Assembly: GCF_026625125.1 (NCBI RefSeq)
Contig: NZ_CP113097.1
Coordinates: 3,534,001 to 3,598,000, forward strand
Direction: 5' to 3'
Length of the DNA: 64,000 bases
From: Pseudomonas putida
Lineage (GTDB): Bacteria > Pseudomonadota > Gammaproteobacteria > Pseudomonadales > Pseudomonadaceae
Part shown: piece by piece, positions 1-9,296 of the stretch
How positions within the stretch are numbered: position 1 is the stretch's first letter
Layout of the letters: every line of letters starts with the position of its first letter
The notes under the pieces: generated by a model
What the model was told of the DNA's origin: nothing
Databases searched by the model: none
The model's input: the letters and a program-made list of their open reading frames with translations, nothing else
Position numbers and translations under genes: made by a program

Positions 1-893
1 CCTGCAGCCCACAACCAGTGGCCAGGCAGGCGCAACTGTGCCTGACGGCCGAGCGCGCGCAGGTCCTGGTCGATGGAAAACGGCGCTTTGTAACCACCCT
101 CGATGGCGGTGACGTCGATCGGGGGCAACGTTGCTTGCCTGGCCTCACCCGTCGCCGCATCCCACCACTGCAGTTCGATCGCGGGCAGCTGGTAACGTCC
201 GGCGGCCGATACCACATAGCTCACACTGTCCTCGCGCTGGCCGCCGGTCGAGCCCCCTCGCCCATCGCTTAGCGGCGCAACACGAGGGGTTTGCACATAG
301 CGTTTGAGGCCTTCGATCTCGATCAGCGGTGGCGGTGGTATGAGCATCGCCTGCGCACCTTCGGCTCGCGTCACCACCCGACGGGTAATGCTGTCCCCTG
401 CACGCAGCGGTGAATGCGACAGCTGCGTTTGTTGCTCAAGGCTGACCTTGCGTGCCACCAGGCGGTGCACGGTCGCATCACCGGCGAGTGCCTTGGCGAC
501 GAATGAAAGCGGCGCGCTGGCCAGTGTGACCGGCGCATCCGACTGGCCGGGGAACACCTGAAAGGTTTGCGCAGGAAGGGTGAAGGCCTGGGCCGTTTGC
601 GGGGTGATCTGATAGGTATAGCGCAGGCCGAAGAAGGCCTTGCCGTCGAGCCGTTCGTTCAGATGCTGCGCTTCTCCGCTGGGTGCGCTCACCGTAGCAC
701 CCGGCAACTCGATCACCGGCAGCACGGCCGGCTGGGTGAACCAGGTGTCTACCAGCAGATCGACCTGCAACTCGAGCGTCGCGCCTACCACCGTGTCGCC
801 GGCCGGCAGCAGGCGCGCCTGCACACGAGCCTCGGGTGCCGCGACCGCGAGCAATGGCAGGTAGAGCCCTAGCAGCAACAGCATGCGTTTCAT
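1..893 (-). CDS. BatD-like oxygen-tolerance/aerotolerance protein (partial, C-terminus off the left edge)
   Basis: The open frame runs from an ATG at 893 to the left edge without a stop, so 297 codons are visible. It begins with a signal peptide (MKRMLLLLGLYLPLLAVAAP). An extracytoplasmic beta-rich region follows, typical of BatD proteins, and the last visible residues (near PGHWLWAA) look like the approach to a transmembrane helix. The start overlaps the stop of the upstream VWA-TPR gene by one base (TGATG), so it is the last visible gene of the moxR-bat operon. BatD is a membrane-anchored periplasmic partner of the BatA/BatB VWA proteins in families linked to stress and oxygen tolerance. 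The molecular function is not established. Confidence 0.85.
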   Translation of the reverse strand, partial: MKRMLLLLGLYLPLLAVAAPEARVQARLLPAGDTVVGATLELQVDLLVDTWFTQPAVLPVIELPGATVSAPSGEAQHLNERLDGKAFFGLRYTYQITPQTAQAFTLPAQTFQVFPGQSDAPVTLASAPLSFVAKALAGDATVHRLVARKVSLEQQTQLSHSPLRAGDSITRRVVTRAEGAQAMLIPPPPLIEIEGLKRYVQTPRVAPLSDGRGGSTGGQREDSVSYVVSAAGRYQLPAIELQWWDAATGEARQATLPPIDVTAIEGGYKAPFSIDQDLRALGRQAQLRLPGHWLWAA

Positions 894-2488
894 CAGCTGC
901 CCTCCGCTGTGTGTCGTGAGGCATCCTGAAGCAGGAACTTGCGCCTGAGGAACTGCGCCGGCGACGTCGTCAGGTTATTCAGCCAGACCTGGTCCGAAGC
1001 GGCCTGCGGCGTTTGCTGCTGCTTTTGCCGGGCGCCTTTGGAAGGCGTCTGGTCCTCCACCACCTTGTCGGCCTTCTCGTCGGGTGTGCCTGCCTTTTGC
1101 TGGTCTTCATAGTCTTTGAGCAGCGCCTGCGCCAGTGCCAGGTTGGCACTGGCCTCGGGGAACGCAGGCTGGCGCTGCAAAGCCTGTTGGTAGGCCTGAA
1201 CCGCCTGGGGAAACTTGAACTGGCGCACGTAGATATTGCCCCGGTAGAAAAAAGCCTGGGCGGTGTCGAGCTTGCCGAGGCTGGCCAAGGCAACGTCATA
1301 GTCGGCGGCGGTGTAGGCAGCCAGGCCTTTCCAGTAAGGGTCGTTGAAATGCGCTGCGGCCTGCGGGTAATGGCCATGCTCGAAGGCCCAGCGGCCCTGC
1401 TGGTCAGGGGTGAAGAAGGCATCCGCGACAGGCCCGGCCCGCGCGCTTTGCGGCTGCGTGCCCAACACTACCGCCACCAGCACGGTGGCCATCCAGTGCA
1501 CCTTCCAGCCACGGCGCAGGCACAGCAGCGCAAGCAGCGCCAGCGGCCAGCACAGCCAGTAGCCGGCGTCCTTCCAGTGCACCTGCTGCGGGTCGCCTTG
1601 GGCTGCCTGAAAATGCTGCTGCGCATGCAGTTCGATCCAGTCCAGGTCATCGTCGCTCAGGGTCAGGCTGCCCAGCGGGCCGTTGACGGCGTCGGCCAAC
1701 TGCCTCAAGCCCTGCTGGTCGAAGTCCGCCTGCAGCGGGCGCCCTTCGGCATCGACCCGGGTACGGCCCTGGGCGTCATGCACAACCCCGCTGTCTTGGC
1801 TGCCCACGGCCAGGACCATCACCTGCAGGTCGCTGCCTTTGAGCGCGCCCGTCAGTGCCGACAATTGCCCGGCATCGGCGCCATCGGTCAGCAGCACCAG
1901 CGTACCGGGCACCTGCTCGGCTGCCAGCAAGCGTTTCGCCACGTCGATCACCCCTGCTACATCCTTGCCAGGTTGCGCGATCAAATCGGTGGTCAGTGCT
2001 TGCAAGAAGGTGTCGAGCAACTGTGGGTCTTCGGTGGCGGGCAGCACCAGGTGCGCGCTGCCGGCATACGCGATGAGCGCTGTGCGTGCCCCTGCGCGGC
2101 GCATCACCAGGTCGTGCAAGGTATGTTTGGCGGCTTGCAGGCGGGATGGGGGTACGTCGTCGGCATCCATCGACGGCGACAGGTCCAGCGCCAGGATCAG
2201 CGGCGCACGGTTGTCGACGAACGCGGGGATGTCGCGCTGCCAGGTCGGCCCCGCGGCGGCCAGGGCACCCAGGCCGAGCAGTGCTGCCAGCAGGTGAACG
2301 GGCCGTAACCGCGCTTGCTCCTCGGGGGTGATGAGCAGATGCTCGACCAGGTGTGGAGCGATCACGCCGTGCAACTGCCGCTTCAGGTCATTGCGCCGCT
2401 GCCAGGCCCAGGGCAGCAGCGCGGCCGGTAGCCACAGTAACAACCAATAGGGGCGCAGCAGGTGCAAGGCACTAAGGTCGATGTCCAT
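893..2488 (-). CDS. VWA domain plus TPR membrane protein (BatB/BatC fusion type)
   Basis: This 531-residue protein has hydrophobic segments near residues 10-30 and 60-80. A von Willebrand A domain follows, with MIDAS motif DLSPS (in LALDLSPSMDA, about residues 98-108), and another membrane segment pair lies near 310-345. After that comes a tetratricopeptide region (about 365-450) and a Gln/Lys-rich tail. Fusing the VWA (BatB) and TPR (BatC) modules in one chain is common in Pseudomonas. The gene sits directly behind the BatA-like gene, whose stop codon begins one base after this start, and ahead of batD. It probably acts at the inner membrane as part of a MoxR-assisted complex. Confidence 0.88.
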   Translation of the reverse strand: MDIDLSALHLLRPYWLLLWLPAALLPWAWQRRNDLKRQLHGVIAPHLVEHLLITPEEQARLRPVHLLAALLGLGALAAAGPTWQRDIPAFVDNRAPLILALDLSPSMDADDVPPSRLQAAKHTLHDLVMRRAGARTALIAYAGSAHLVLPATEDPQLLDTFLQALTTDLIAQPGKDVAGVIDVAKRLLAAEQVPGTLVLLTDGADAGQLSALTGALKGSDLQVMVLAVGSQDSGVVHDAQGRTRVDAEGRPLQADFDQQGLRQLADAVNGPLGSLTLSDDDLDWIELHAQQHFQAAQGDPQQVHWKDAGYWLCWPLALLALLCLRRGWKVHWMATVLVAVVLGTQPQSARAGPVADAFFTPDQQGRWAFEHGHYPQAAAHFNDPYWKGLAAYTAADYDVALASLGKLDTAQAFFYRGNIYVRQFKFPQAVQAYQQALQRQPAFPEASANLALAQALLKDYEDQQKAGTPDEKADKVVEDQTPSKGARQKQQQTPQAASDQVWLNNLTTSPAQFLRRKFLLQDASRHTAEGS

Positions 2489-3481
2489 TCATGGCCTCCC
2501 CTGCGCAGGCTGTGCCCGCAACGGGCCAGCCACGGCTGCCAGGCTATGCCCCAAGGCCAGTAACAGCAAGGCCGCCCCCAGGGGCCACCAGAATAGGTCA
2601 CGCTTGGGCTGGTGGCTGAAGGTCTTCACGCTGTGCGGGGTGATCCGGTCCAGCGTGGCATACACCTGGGCCAGCGCGCCCCGGTCGTCGGCGCGGAAGA
2701 ACCTGCCACCGGTGGTGCGTGCGATGCCCTCCAGCGCTTGCAGATCGACCTTGTCTTCACCGCTGGCCTGGGGGTCGCCGATCCCAATGGCATGTACCAC
2801 GATGTTCCGCTCACTGGCCAAGCCTGCCGCGTGTGCGGGTGTGATCGCACTACCGGTGTCATTGCCGTCACTCAGTAGCACCATCACCTTTTCCTGCTCC
2901 TTGGCCTGATCCAGCAGCTTGATGGCAAGGCCAATGGCATCGCCTATGGCGGTGTTCGGCCCGGCCATGCCCACCCCGACTTCATCGAGCAGCAGCGAGA
3001 GACTGGCGTGATCGAGGGTCAGGGGCGACTGTGGGTAGGCGCCGGTGCCGAATACGATCAAGCCGATGCGGTCTTGCTTGCGCTGGGCGATGAAGTCGCG
3101 CACCACCGCTTTCACCGCGCTCAACCTGTCCACTTGCTGGCCATTGGCGTCGGTAAAGTCCTTGGCCTGCATGGACTGAGAAATATCGATCGCCAGCAGC
3201 ATGTCGCGGATGGGCTGCTCACGCTCGATGGCCTTTTCCACCAGTACGGGCCGCGCGCAGGCGGCCAGCAGAAGGCCCCATACCAGCAGGTTCAAAAGCA
3301 CTTGCCAGCGCCCACCCGAGGGTGGCGTGGTGCCGGGGAGCTGGTTCACCGCACGGCTCATGGCGAAGAAAAACGGCACCCGCAATGCGCTGCGCGCCTC
3401 GTGATAGGGGCGCATGAAGCGGTAGGCCAGCCAGGGCAAGGGCAGCAACAAGAACACCCACAGGTAATCAAACTGCCACAT
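2489..3481 (-). CDS. VWA domain membrane protein (BatA-like)
   Basis: A 330-residue protein. Two N-terminal hydrophobic stretches (YLWVFLLLPLPWLAYRF and a second near residues 60-80) precede a VWA domain with MIDAS motif DISQS (LLAIDISQSMQAKD). It ends with a hydrophobic helix (GAALLLLALGHSLAAVAG). This is the BatA architecture: a VWA domain held in the periplasm or at the membrane by flanking helices. It overlaps the upstream DUF4381 gene by 14 bases and abuts the VWA-TPR gene, so expression is likely coupled. The intact MIDAS suggests metal-dependent protein binding. Confidence 0.88.
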   Translation of the reverse strand: MWQFDYLWVFLLLPLPWLAYRFMRPYHEARSALRVPFFFAMSRAVNQLPGTTPPSGGRWQVLLNLLVWGLLLAACARPVLVEKAIEREQPIRDMLLAIDISQSMQAKDFTDANGQQVDRLSAVKAVVRDFIAQRKQDRIGLIVFGTGAYPQSPLTLDHASLSLLLDEVGVGMAGPNTAIGDAIGLAIKLLDQAKEQEKVMVLLSDGNDTGSAITPAHAAGLASERNIVVHAIGIGDPQASGEDKVDLQALEGIARTTGGRFFRADDRGALAQVYATLDRITPHSVKTFSHQPKRDLFWWPLGAALLLLALGHSLAAVAGPLRAQPAQGRP

Positions 3482-3977
3482 GGTGAGCCTCGATCCAGCG
3501 CCTGCAGGTGTTCACCAAGGTTCGCAGCTCAGGCTCGCCGATTGCCTGCACCTGCAGGTCTGGCGCATAAGCCAGCGTGTGCAGTTGCGCGGCGAACTGC
3601 TCAGGCAAGGCAAAGCGTGCCCGCTGCTGCAAAAACACCTGCCATTGCTGGCCTGACAGGCCGCGCACCGCTGGCGCGTCTGGCATGGAAAGCGCTACCC
3701 GCTTGAGCAACGCCGGTAATTCACGCAGCGCTGGCAAACGCTGCTCGGGATGGGCCTGCGCCGCAACAAGGGCGTCGAGCCGCTGCAACGCCTCACGTCG
3801 ATAACGATCACGCTGCCAGCGCCGCCAGGCATACACGGCATACGCGAGCCCTACCACCACCACAACGGCCAGCAATACCGCCCAACCCCAGGTTTGCGGG
3901 GCATAACTGAACGGTGGCACCGGCAACGGCAGCTCCTTGAGCTGGTCGATGGCGGCAGGCGACGGCCGGGCGCTCAT
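3468..3977 (-). CDS. DUF4381 domain protein
   Basis: A 169-residue protein with a short N-terminal segment rich in Leu and Pro (LKELPLPVPPFSYAPQTWG). One clear transmembrane helix follows (about residues 32-50, AVLLAVVVVVGLAYAVYAW), then a basic cytoplasmic helical region. This layout and its place between DUF58 and BatA match DUF4381 proteins of moxR operons. It overlaps the DUF58 gene by four bases (ATGA) and BatA by 14 bases. The function is unknown; it probably scaffolds the VWA proteins at the membrane. Confidence 0.85.
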   Translation of the reverse strand: MSARPSPAAIDQLKELPLPVPPFSYAPQTWGWAVLLAVVVVVGLAYAVYAWRRWQRDRYRREALQRLDALVAAQAHPEQRLPALRELPALLKRVALSMPDAPAVRGLSGQQWQVFLQQRARFALPEQFAAQLHTLAYAPDLQVQAIGEPELRTLVNTCRRWIEAHHVAV

Positions 3978-4915
3978 CGGCCACTGCCCCCAAGCCGCCC
4001 CAGTTCACGCTGCACCTGGCCCAACACCTCATCGCCGGTACTGATCATCATCAGCGGTATCTGGCTGCGGCGCAGCAACTGCGCCACTTGCTCAAGGCGC
4101 CCGGAGAGAAAATCGCCCAGCGGCCGGTGCACCTGGCGCCGCCCGATTTCAAGGTCGATCTGCATCTCGCCCTGGGTTACGCTCAAACGCCCCTTGTCGG
4201 GGACATCCAGCGCGATAGGGTCATACACCTGCATGGCGATCACGTCATTGTGCGCGCCCAGTTGCCGCAACAGCTTCAAGGTCTGTTCCGTCACCCCGGC
4301 AAAGTCACTGATGATGCAGACCAGCGCATCATGCCCGGCCAGGCCGATGACGTTGCGCAGCGCAGTGTCGAGTTGCCCCTCTTGCTCGCTGTCCGGGCCT
4401 GACGCGCTAAGGCGGTTGTTGCTGCGCACCACTGCCGCGCACAGGGCCTGCACCCGTGCGCGGCTGCGCAGCGGCCTGATGTGCACCACTTGCTGATCAT
4501 CGAATACCAGCCCGCCCACCCGATCACCGGCCTGCAGGGCTATCCATGCCGACAATGCGGCAAGCTCGGCAGCGGTGACTGACTTGAAACTGCGCCGGGA
4601 GCCGAAATACATATTCATGCGTTGATCGACCAGCAGCAGTGTCGGCCGGTCGCGCTCTTCGGTGAAGGTGCGCACGAACGGCTTGCCGTAGCGTAACGAT
4701 GCGCGCCAGTCGAGGTGGCGCAGATCATCGCCAGGTATGTAACGGCGCAGCTCATCGAAGCTCAAGCCGCGGCCACGCAGGCGTGAGGCGTGATTGCCCG
4801 CCAGGATGCTTGCCAGCGGCTGACGCGCCAGGAAGCTCAAGCCGCGCACGCGGTATTCGAACGCCATCAGCTGGCTGAGCGAGGCGTAGACGAAACCATC
4901 CTGGGTCGGTTGCAT
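3974..4915 (-). CDS. DUF58 domain protein
   Basis: A 313-residue soluble protein. The conserved DUF58 stretch lies near residues 45-85 (GRGLSFDELRRYIPGDDLRHLDWRAS, quoted in part: RRYIPGDDLRHLDW), followed by a degenerate VWA-like fold (LLLVDQRMNMYFG). DUF58 proteins are near-constant neighbours of MoxR ATPases and are thought to be clients or adaptors of that chaperone-like AAA+ protein. The ATG at 4915 lies 13 bases after the moxR stop; the 3' end overlaps the next gene by four bases. Confidence 0.9.
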   Translation of the reverse strand: MQPTQDGFVYASLSQLMAFEYRVRGLSFLARQPLASILAGNHASRLRGRGLSFDELRRYIPGDDLRHLDWRASLRYGKPFVRTFTEERDRPTLLLVDQRMNMYFGSRRSFKSVTAAELAALSAWIALQAGDRVGGLVFDDQQVVHIRPLRSRARVQALCAAVVRSNNRLSASGPDSEQEGQLDTALRNVIGLAGHDALVCIISDFAGVTEQTLKLLRQLGAHNDVIAMQVYDPIALDVPDKGRLSVTQGEMQIDLEIGRRQVHRPLGDFLSGRLEQVAQLLRRSQIPLMMISTGDEVLGQVQRELGRLGGSGR

Positions 4916-4928
4916 GGGCTCGCTCCGT

Positions 4929-5903
4929 TCAGGCCGGGATGGCGACCGTGTCCAGCAGCCGGTCGATCACCTGGTCGGCGCCGATGCCATCGGCAACCGC
5001 GTCGTAGGAGAGCTGCAATCGGTGGCGCAACACCGGATGGACCACTGCTCGTACATTGTCCGGGGTGACGTACCCCTGCCCGGCCAGCCATGCGTGGGCA
5101 CGCGCCACTCTGTCCAGGCTGATCCCGCCACGTGGGCTGGCGCCGATCTTGATCCAGCGCGCAAGGTCCGGATCATGCTCGACCGGGTGGCGGGTGGCGT
5201 TGATCAAGTCGATCAGGTAACGATCGATCGCCGGCGACACTTCAATGCCCGCGATCGCACTGCGTGCGGCGAACACCACGTCCTGGGGCAGACGCCCAGG
5301 CGCCTGGTGCGGGTGGCCTGCCTGTTGTTCCTCGTTGCGCACCAGGCGCAGCACCCGGGTTTCATCCTCCACCTTGGGATAGTCCAGTTGCAGCTTCATC
5401 AGGAACCTGTCCATCTGCGCCTCGGGCAACGGGTAGGTACCCTCTTGCTCGATGGGGTTCTGGGTCGCCAGCACCATGAACAGGTTTGACATCGGGTAGC
5501 TCTGACCGGCCACGGTAATCTGGCGCTCCTCCATGGCTTCAAGCAGGGCCGCCTGAACCTTGGCCGGGGCGCGGTTGATCTCATCGGCAAGAATCACGTT
5601 GCCGAACAGCGGCCCGGGTTGAAACTTGATCTCGTTGCCCTGTGCGGTCTGCTGGAGGATTTCGCCACCGGTGATGTCCGACGGCAGCAGGTCGGGGGTG
5701 AACTGGATGCGCCGCATGCTGGCCTCCAGGTGGGTGGCCAGCGCCTTGACGGTACGCGTTTTGGCCAGCCCCGGCAGGCTTTCCAGCAATACGTGACCAT
5801 TGGCCAGCAAGCCAAGAATCACATGCCGGATGGTGTCGGCCTGGCCCAGCACGCTCTGCGCCACACTGGCTTCGAGTTCAGCAATTTGCTCGCGTATATC
5901 CAC
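4929..5903 (-). CDS. MoxR family AAA+ ATPase
   Basis: An AAA+ ATPase of 324 residues when started at the GTG at 5903. That codon is preceded by AAGGA at good spacing; an upstream TTG at 5957 would add 18 residues without a comparable site. The Walker A region is the MoxR variant (ESLPGLAKTRTVKALA). Walker B is LADEINRAP, and sensor-1 lies in VLATQNPIEQEGTYPLPEAQ. MoxR proteins act as chaperones that mature VWA-protein complexes. It heads the operon moxR-DUF58-DUF4381-batA-batB/C-batD, all on the minus strand. Confidence 0.93.
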   Translation of the reverse strand: MDIREQIAELEASVAQSVLGQADTIRHVILGLLANGHVLLESLPGLAKTRTVKALATHLEASMRRIQFTPDLLPSDITGGEILQQTAQGNEIKFQPGPLFGNVILADEINRAPAKVQAALLEAMEERQITVAGQSYPMSNLFMVLATQNPIEQEGTYPLPEAQMDRFLMKLQLDYPKVEDETRVLRLVRNEEQQAGHPHQAPGRLPQDVVFAARSAIAGIEVSPAIDRYLIDLINATRHPVEHDPDLARWIKIGASPRGGISLDRVARAHAWLAGQGYVTPDNVRAVVHPVLRHRLQLSYDAVADGIGADQVIDRLLDTVAIPA

Positions 5904-6008
5904 TGCTCGGTCCTTGTCAGTCGGAGCATCGACACGAGGCCCCACGGATGTTCGCAACTGCTCGAAGGCGACGAGGTAAATCTAGCCGCTCACAGCGCCA
6001 TCGCCAGC

Positions 6009-8363
6009 TCAGTTGGTGCTTTCGTACTTTTGCCAGTACGGCTCGATGCCTTGCAGGCGTGAATCGTCAGGGGCCGCTTTGCGCATCCGTTGCACATAGG
6101 CATAGGCTTCGCTGCGTTCACCGGCCAAGGCATGCAGGTAGATCAACGAGTACAGAAGGTCGGCGTTATCCGGTGCCTGCTCAAGGCCACGCTCCAGCGC
6201 CGCCAAGGCCTCATCGCGACGGTTCATGCGCGACAGCAGCAAACCTTGGTTGTAGCGAATCCGCGCATTGCCTGGCAGCGCGACCGCTGCCGACTCCATC
6301 AAGCCCACGGCCTCTTCGGGCTGGCGTCGCTCCACCAGCAGCAGGGCCAGCATGTACGCCAGGTTGCCGTGATCGGTCGTCGACATCTTTTCCAGCGCCA
6401 GGCCTGCGCGCAGTACGTTTTCCGCTTCATCGAGCTGGCCCTCGGCTGTGGCGAGATTGGCCAGGTTGACCCGCGCCGGCACAAAGTATGGGTCAAGGCG
6501 CAGTGCCTGACGGTACTGCTCCATGGCTTCTTGCTGACGCCCCTGGCGGCTCAACAGAACGGCCAGGTTCAAGCGCCCGCCTGGCAGGTCTGCATTGCCA
6601 CGCAGGCGCGCCTCGTAGTCTGCCAGCGCTGTGCTGAACGCCTCCTTCGCCTGGGCCGGCAACTGCGTGCTGGGCACATCCGCAAGCGCCCGCACTGCCT
6701 CATCGCGCACCGCCAGGTAGGGGTCTTCGAGCAGGGGCAACAGCGGCTTGAGGCGCTGCTCTGGCGGCACGCTCGAGAACCCAGACATGGCATAGGCACG
6801 CACCAATGGGCTCGGATCGTTCAACGCCCAGCCCAGGCTGATGAGGGCTTGAGGGCCCAGGTCAGCCATCTGTTCGACGGCAGTGGCGCGCACGATGCTT
6901 GGCTTGGTCTTGTCTGCCAGCACCGTGCCCAAAAGGCTCAATGGGATACCTTGGCCATTGCGCACCGCCTGGAACGCCTCGCCAAACAAAACCGGGCGCT
7001 GCGGCTTGCCAAACCACTGCTCGATCGCCTTGGCGGCCCAAGCCGGTTGCTGGTCTTGGTGGCAAGCCGTGCAGGCATCGGGGCTGTCGACCTTGCTGGC
7101 GAGGTCCGGACGCGGGATCCGCAAGCTGTGGTCGCGCCGGGGGTCGACGACCATGTAGGTCTTGGTCGGCATGTGGCAACTGACACACTGGGCGCCAGGG
7201 CTGCCGGCGACGTGGTGATGGTGCGCGGGCGTATCATAGTCCTTGGCCTGCAGGGTGGCGAAGCGGGCTACCGGTGGATTGCCGTTGTGGCATTGCAAGC
7301 ACAGCCCGTTGCCTTCGACCTTGACCTTGGCGGTATGAGGGTTGTGGCAGTCGGTGCAGCCCACCCCTGCGTTGTACATCTTGCTTTGCGTGAAGGAGCC
7401 GTACTCGTACACCTCACCGTCGATCTGGCCGTCTGCGTGATAAAGCCCCGCGCGCAATGTTGCCGGCAGGCTCTGGTCGAGCTGCGGATGACCGGGGAGC
7501 TGGCCCACGCCAAGGGTCTGCCGCCGGCTGTGGCAGAACGCACACTGCTCGACCAGGCCCTCACTGCCCAACGCCTTGTAATCGACAGCCAGGCCCATGT
7601 CCTTGGCCGACGCATCGGCTTGCTCAGCGGATGTGGCTTTGTTCGCCCAATCGACATGGGCCTGGCCAGGCCCATGACAGCTCTGGCAGCCAACGTTCTG
7701 CTCTTTCCAGGTGGACGCGAAGCTGTCCTGGCGATCGTCGTAGTGCTTGATCAAACGCGTGGAATGGCAATCGGCGCACATGCCGTTCCAGTTCTGGTAG
7801 CGACCGGTCCAGTGCAAAGGGTCATCGGGTGCAAAACGTTGCCCAGGGTAGAGCGAGAACCAGCGTTGCCCGCCCTCGCCCTTGGCTCTGCTGTCCCAGG
7901 CGATGGTCAACGCCTGCAGGCGGCCCCTGGGCAGTGCAACCAGGTACTGCTGCAGCGGATAGTGGCCGAAGGTGTAGATGATTTTAAAGTCTGCCGGCTG
8001 GCCATCCTCACCTTCGGTATTGACGTAAAAGCCGCCGTGCCTGCGAAAGAAACGCGCCGAGACCCCGGCCTCGTCGAAGCGCGCGTCGTTGAAATTGCCA
8101 AGCACATTGGTCTCGTTGGCGTCGCGCATCGCCCAACCGTGATCCGAGTCCTTCCAGGCCTTGGCCTGGTCAACGTGACAGCCAAGGCAAGTAGCGGCAG
8201 CCACATAGCCTTCGGATTCGGTCGAAAAGGCGGGTGCAGCCCCCGCCTGCTCGGCACACAGCGCAGTGCCCACTGAGCCAACCAGGCAGGTGATCAAAAC
8301 TGCAGACCAGGACAAGGCCTTCAATGCCAAGCCCAGAATATTGCCTTTGTCGCGACGCCCCAT
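6009..8363 (-). CDS. Octaheme c-type cytochrome with HEAT and TPR repeats
   Basis: A 784-residue exported protein. The ATG at 8363 is chosen because GGAG stands seven bases upstream and a signal peptide (around LALKALSWSAVLITCLVGSV) then starts properly. The N-terminal half carries eight CxxCH haem-binding motifs: CLGCH, CADCH, CQSCH, CAFCH, CTDCH, CLQCH, CVSCH and CTACH. Next come HEAT-like repeats (RATAVEQMADLGPQ, LVRAYAMSGF, AVRDEAVRALADV) and then about five TPRs to the C-terminus. It resembles periplasmic multihaem cytochrome/TPR proteins of unknown substrate. The repeats suggest protein-protein contact, perhaps with the outer-membrane proteins encoded just upstream. Confidence 0.88.
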   Translation of the reverse strand: MGRRDKGNILGLALKALSWSAVLITCLVGSVGTALCAEQAGAAPAFSTESEGYVAAATCLGCHVDQAKAWKDSDHGWAMRDANETNVLGNFNDARFDEAGVSARFFRRHGGFYVNTEGEDGQPADFKIIYTFGHYPLQQYLVALPRGRLQALTIAWDSRAKGEGGQRWFSLYPGQRFAPDDPLHWTGRYQNWNGMCADCHSTRLIKHYDDRQDSFASTWKEQNVGCQSCHGPGQAHVDWANKATSAEQADASAKDMGLAVDYKALGSEGLVEQCAFCHSRRQTLGVGQLPGHPQLDQSLPATLRAGLYHADGQIDGEVYEYGSFTQSKMYNAGVGCTDCHNPHTAKVKVEGNGLCLQCHNGNPPVARFATLQAKDYDTPAHHHHVAGSPGAQCVSCHMPTKTYMVVDPRRDHSLRIPRPDLASKVDSPDACTACHQDQQPAWAAKAIEQWFGKPQRPVLFGEAFQAVRNGQGIPLSLLGTVLADKTKPSIVRATAVEQMADLGPQALISLGWALNDPSPLVRAYAMSGFSSVPPEQRLKPLLPLLEDPYLAVRDEAVRALADVPSTQLPAQAKEAFSTALADYEARLRGNADLPGGRLNLAVLLSRQGRQQEAMEQYRQALRLDPYFVPARVNLANLATAEGQLDEAENVLRAGLALEKMSTTDHGNLAYMLALLLVERRQPEEAVGLMESAAVALPGNARIRYNQGLLLSRMNRRDEALAALERGLEQAPDNADLLYSLIYLHALAGERSEAYAYVQRMRKAAPDDSRLQGIEPYWQKYESTN

Positions 8364-8437
8364 CCTTAGCTCCGTGATCAATAGAATCAGCAACCCTTGC
8401 GTTGTTCTTGCAGGCGTATTAGCGATGCCGGCGTGCA

Positions 8438-9241
8438 TTACCTTGGAAAAAGCAGCGTTACAGCAAACCGAAAGCCCCAGCCTTCGGGGCCATTATCCGG
8501 TGAGTCGAGCCAATAACGCGGGCCCGCCTGGACGGTAATGGGGTGCCCACCCACTTTCAGTAGTTGGGTCACCATCAGGTTGATTGGAATTGACCATTGT
8601 TTGGATTGCCAGTCGTAGGTCGACTCACTGTTGATGCCAAATGTGGTCAAGGCGCTGTTCGTGTAGGAAAGAAACGGCTGCATGAACGTCTGGTTGACCT
8701 TCTCCTTGCCATCTGCAGGGCTGCCCTCCAGCCCCCAGATATGGTTCGCCAGTATCCCGTGCGTCCACCCGTTGGCTTGCTTCAAGGCTACCGCTGTCGG
8801 TCCGAGCCCCCACTGTTCACTGCTCAGCACGTCGTTGCTGCCTGTTGGTATCAACAGCGCCGGCCCTGCGCCCAGTATCCAGCCACTGGCCGTGGGTTGT
8901 TTCGGTGAGAAGAAAAAGCTTTGGGTCACATCGCCCACACCGGAGGTGTCCGCCGCGCCACCCAAACCGTGTTGGTCGACGACAGGCAGGATGGTCCTGG
9001 AGATCAGGTTCCAGTCATCATTCAGGCTGAACGGCAGCACGGGCTGGATATTGGTCAGGCTGCGCTTGCCCTCGCCATTGGGACCCAGTTTCTGGTCCCA
9101 GTTATATTGCACCGGCAAGCTGTACATGGCCGCAACCGGGTTCAGCGCCTTCTTGGCAAGCTCTGCCGAATCCTCTGCTTGGCCTTGGCCGGCGTGCGCC
9201 AACAAAGCAAGCGCGTAAAGCGGGTAACCGTTCTTTTTCAA
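8438..9241 (-). CDS. Outer-membrane beta-barrel protein (putative transporter, often labelled 'neuromedin U')
   Basis: About 267 residues from a TTG start at 9241. GGGAG lies eight bases upstream, and the frame then opens with a signal peptide (KKNGYPLYALALLAHAGQGQA). The body shows alternating hydrophobic strands and ends in a C-terminal Phe/Arg-rich strand (GFRFAVTLLFPR), as in outer-membrane barrels. It belongs to a Pseudomonas family often listed as transporter or 'neuromedin U' by similarity chains; that label is not functional evidence. The TTG start is inferred. It lies 75 bases before the cytochrome gene and is probably cotranscribed with it. Confidence 0.72.
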   Translation of the reverse strand: MKKNGYPLYALALLAHAGQGQAEDSAELAKKALNPVAAMYSLPVQYNWDQKLGPNGEGKRSLTNIQPVLPFSLNDDWNLISRTILPVVDQHGLGGAADTSGVGDVTQSFFFSPKQPTASGWILGAGPALLIPTGSNDVLSSEQWGLGPTAVALKQANGWTHGILANHIWGLEGSPADGKEKVNQTFMQPFLSYTNSALTTFGINSESTYDWQSKQWSIPINLMVTQLLKVGGHPITVQAGPRYWLDSPDNGPEGWGFRFAVTLLFPR

Positions 9242-9296
9242 CGCGGTGTCTCCCGTCAACTGCAAGCCAAGTGGCCAAACCGGATCAGTCGTTCGG

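Noticed and set aside
1013..2308. Long plus-strand frame opposite the VWA-TPR gene
   Set aside because: It is a shadow of the high-GC minus-strand gene, whose product has clear VWA and TPR motifs; the plus-strand product resembles nothing known.
6090..8276. 728-codon plus-strand frame opposite the octaheme cytochrome gene
   Set aside because: The minus strand encodes eight CxxCH motifs and TPRs with a good start; the opposite frame is an artefact of codon bias.
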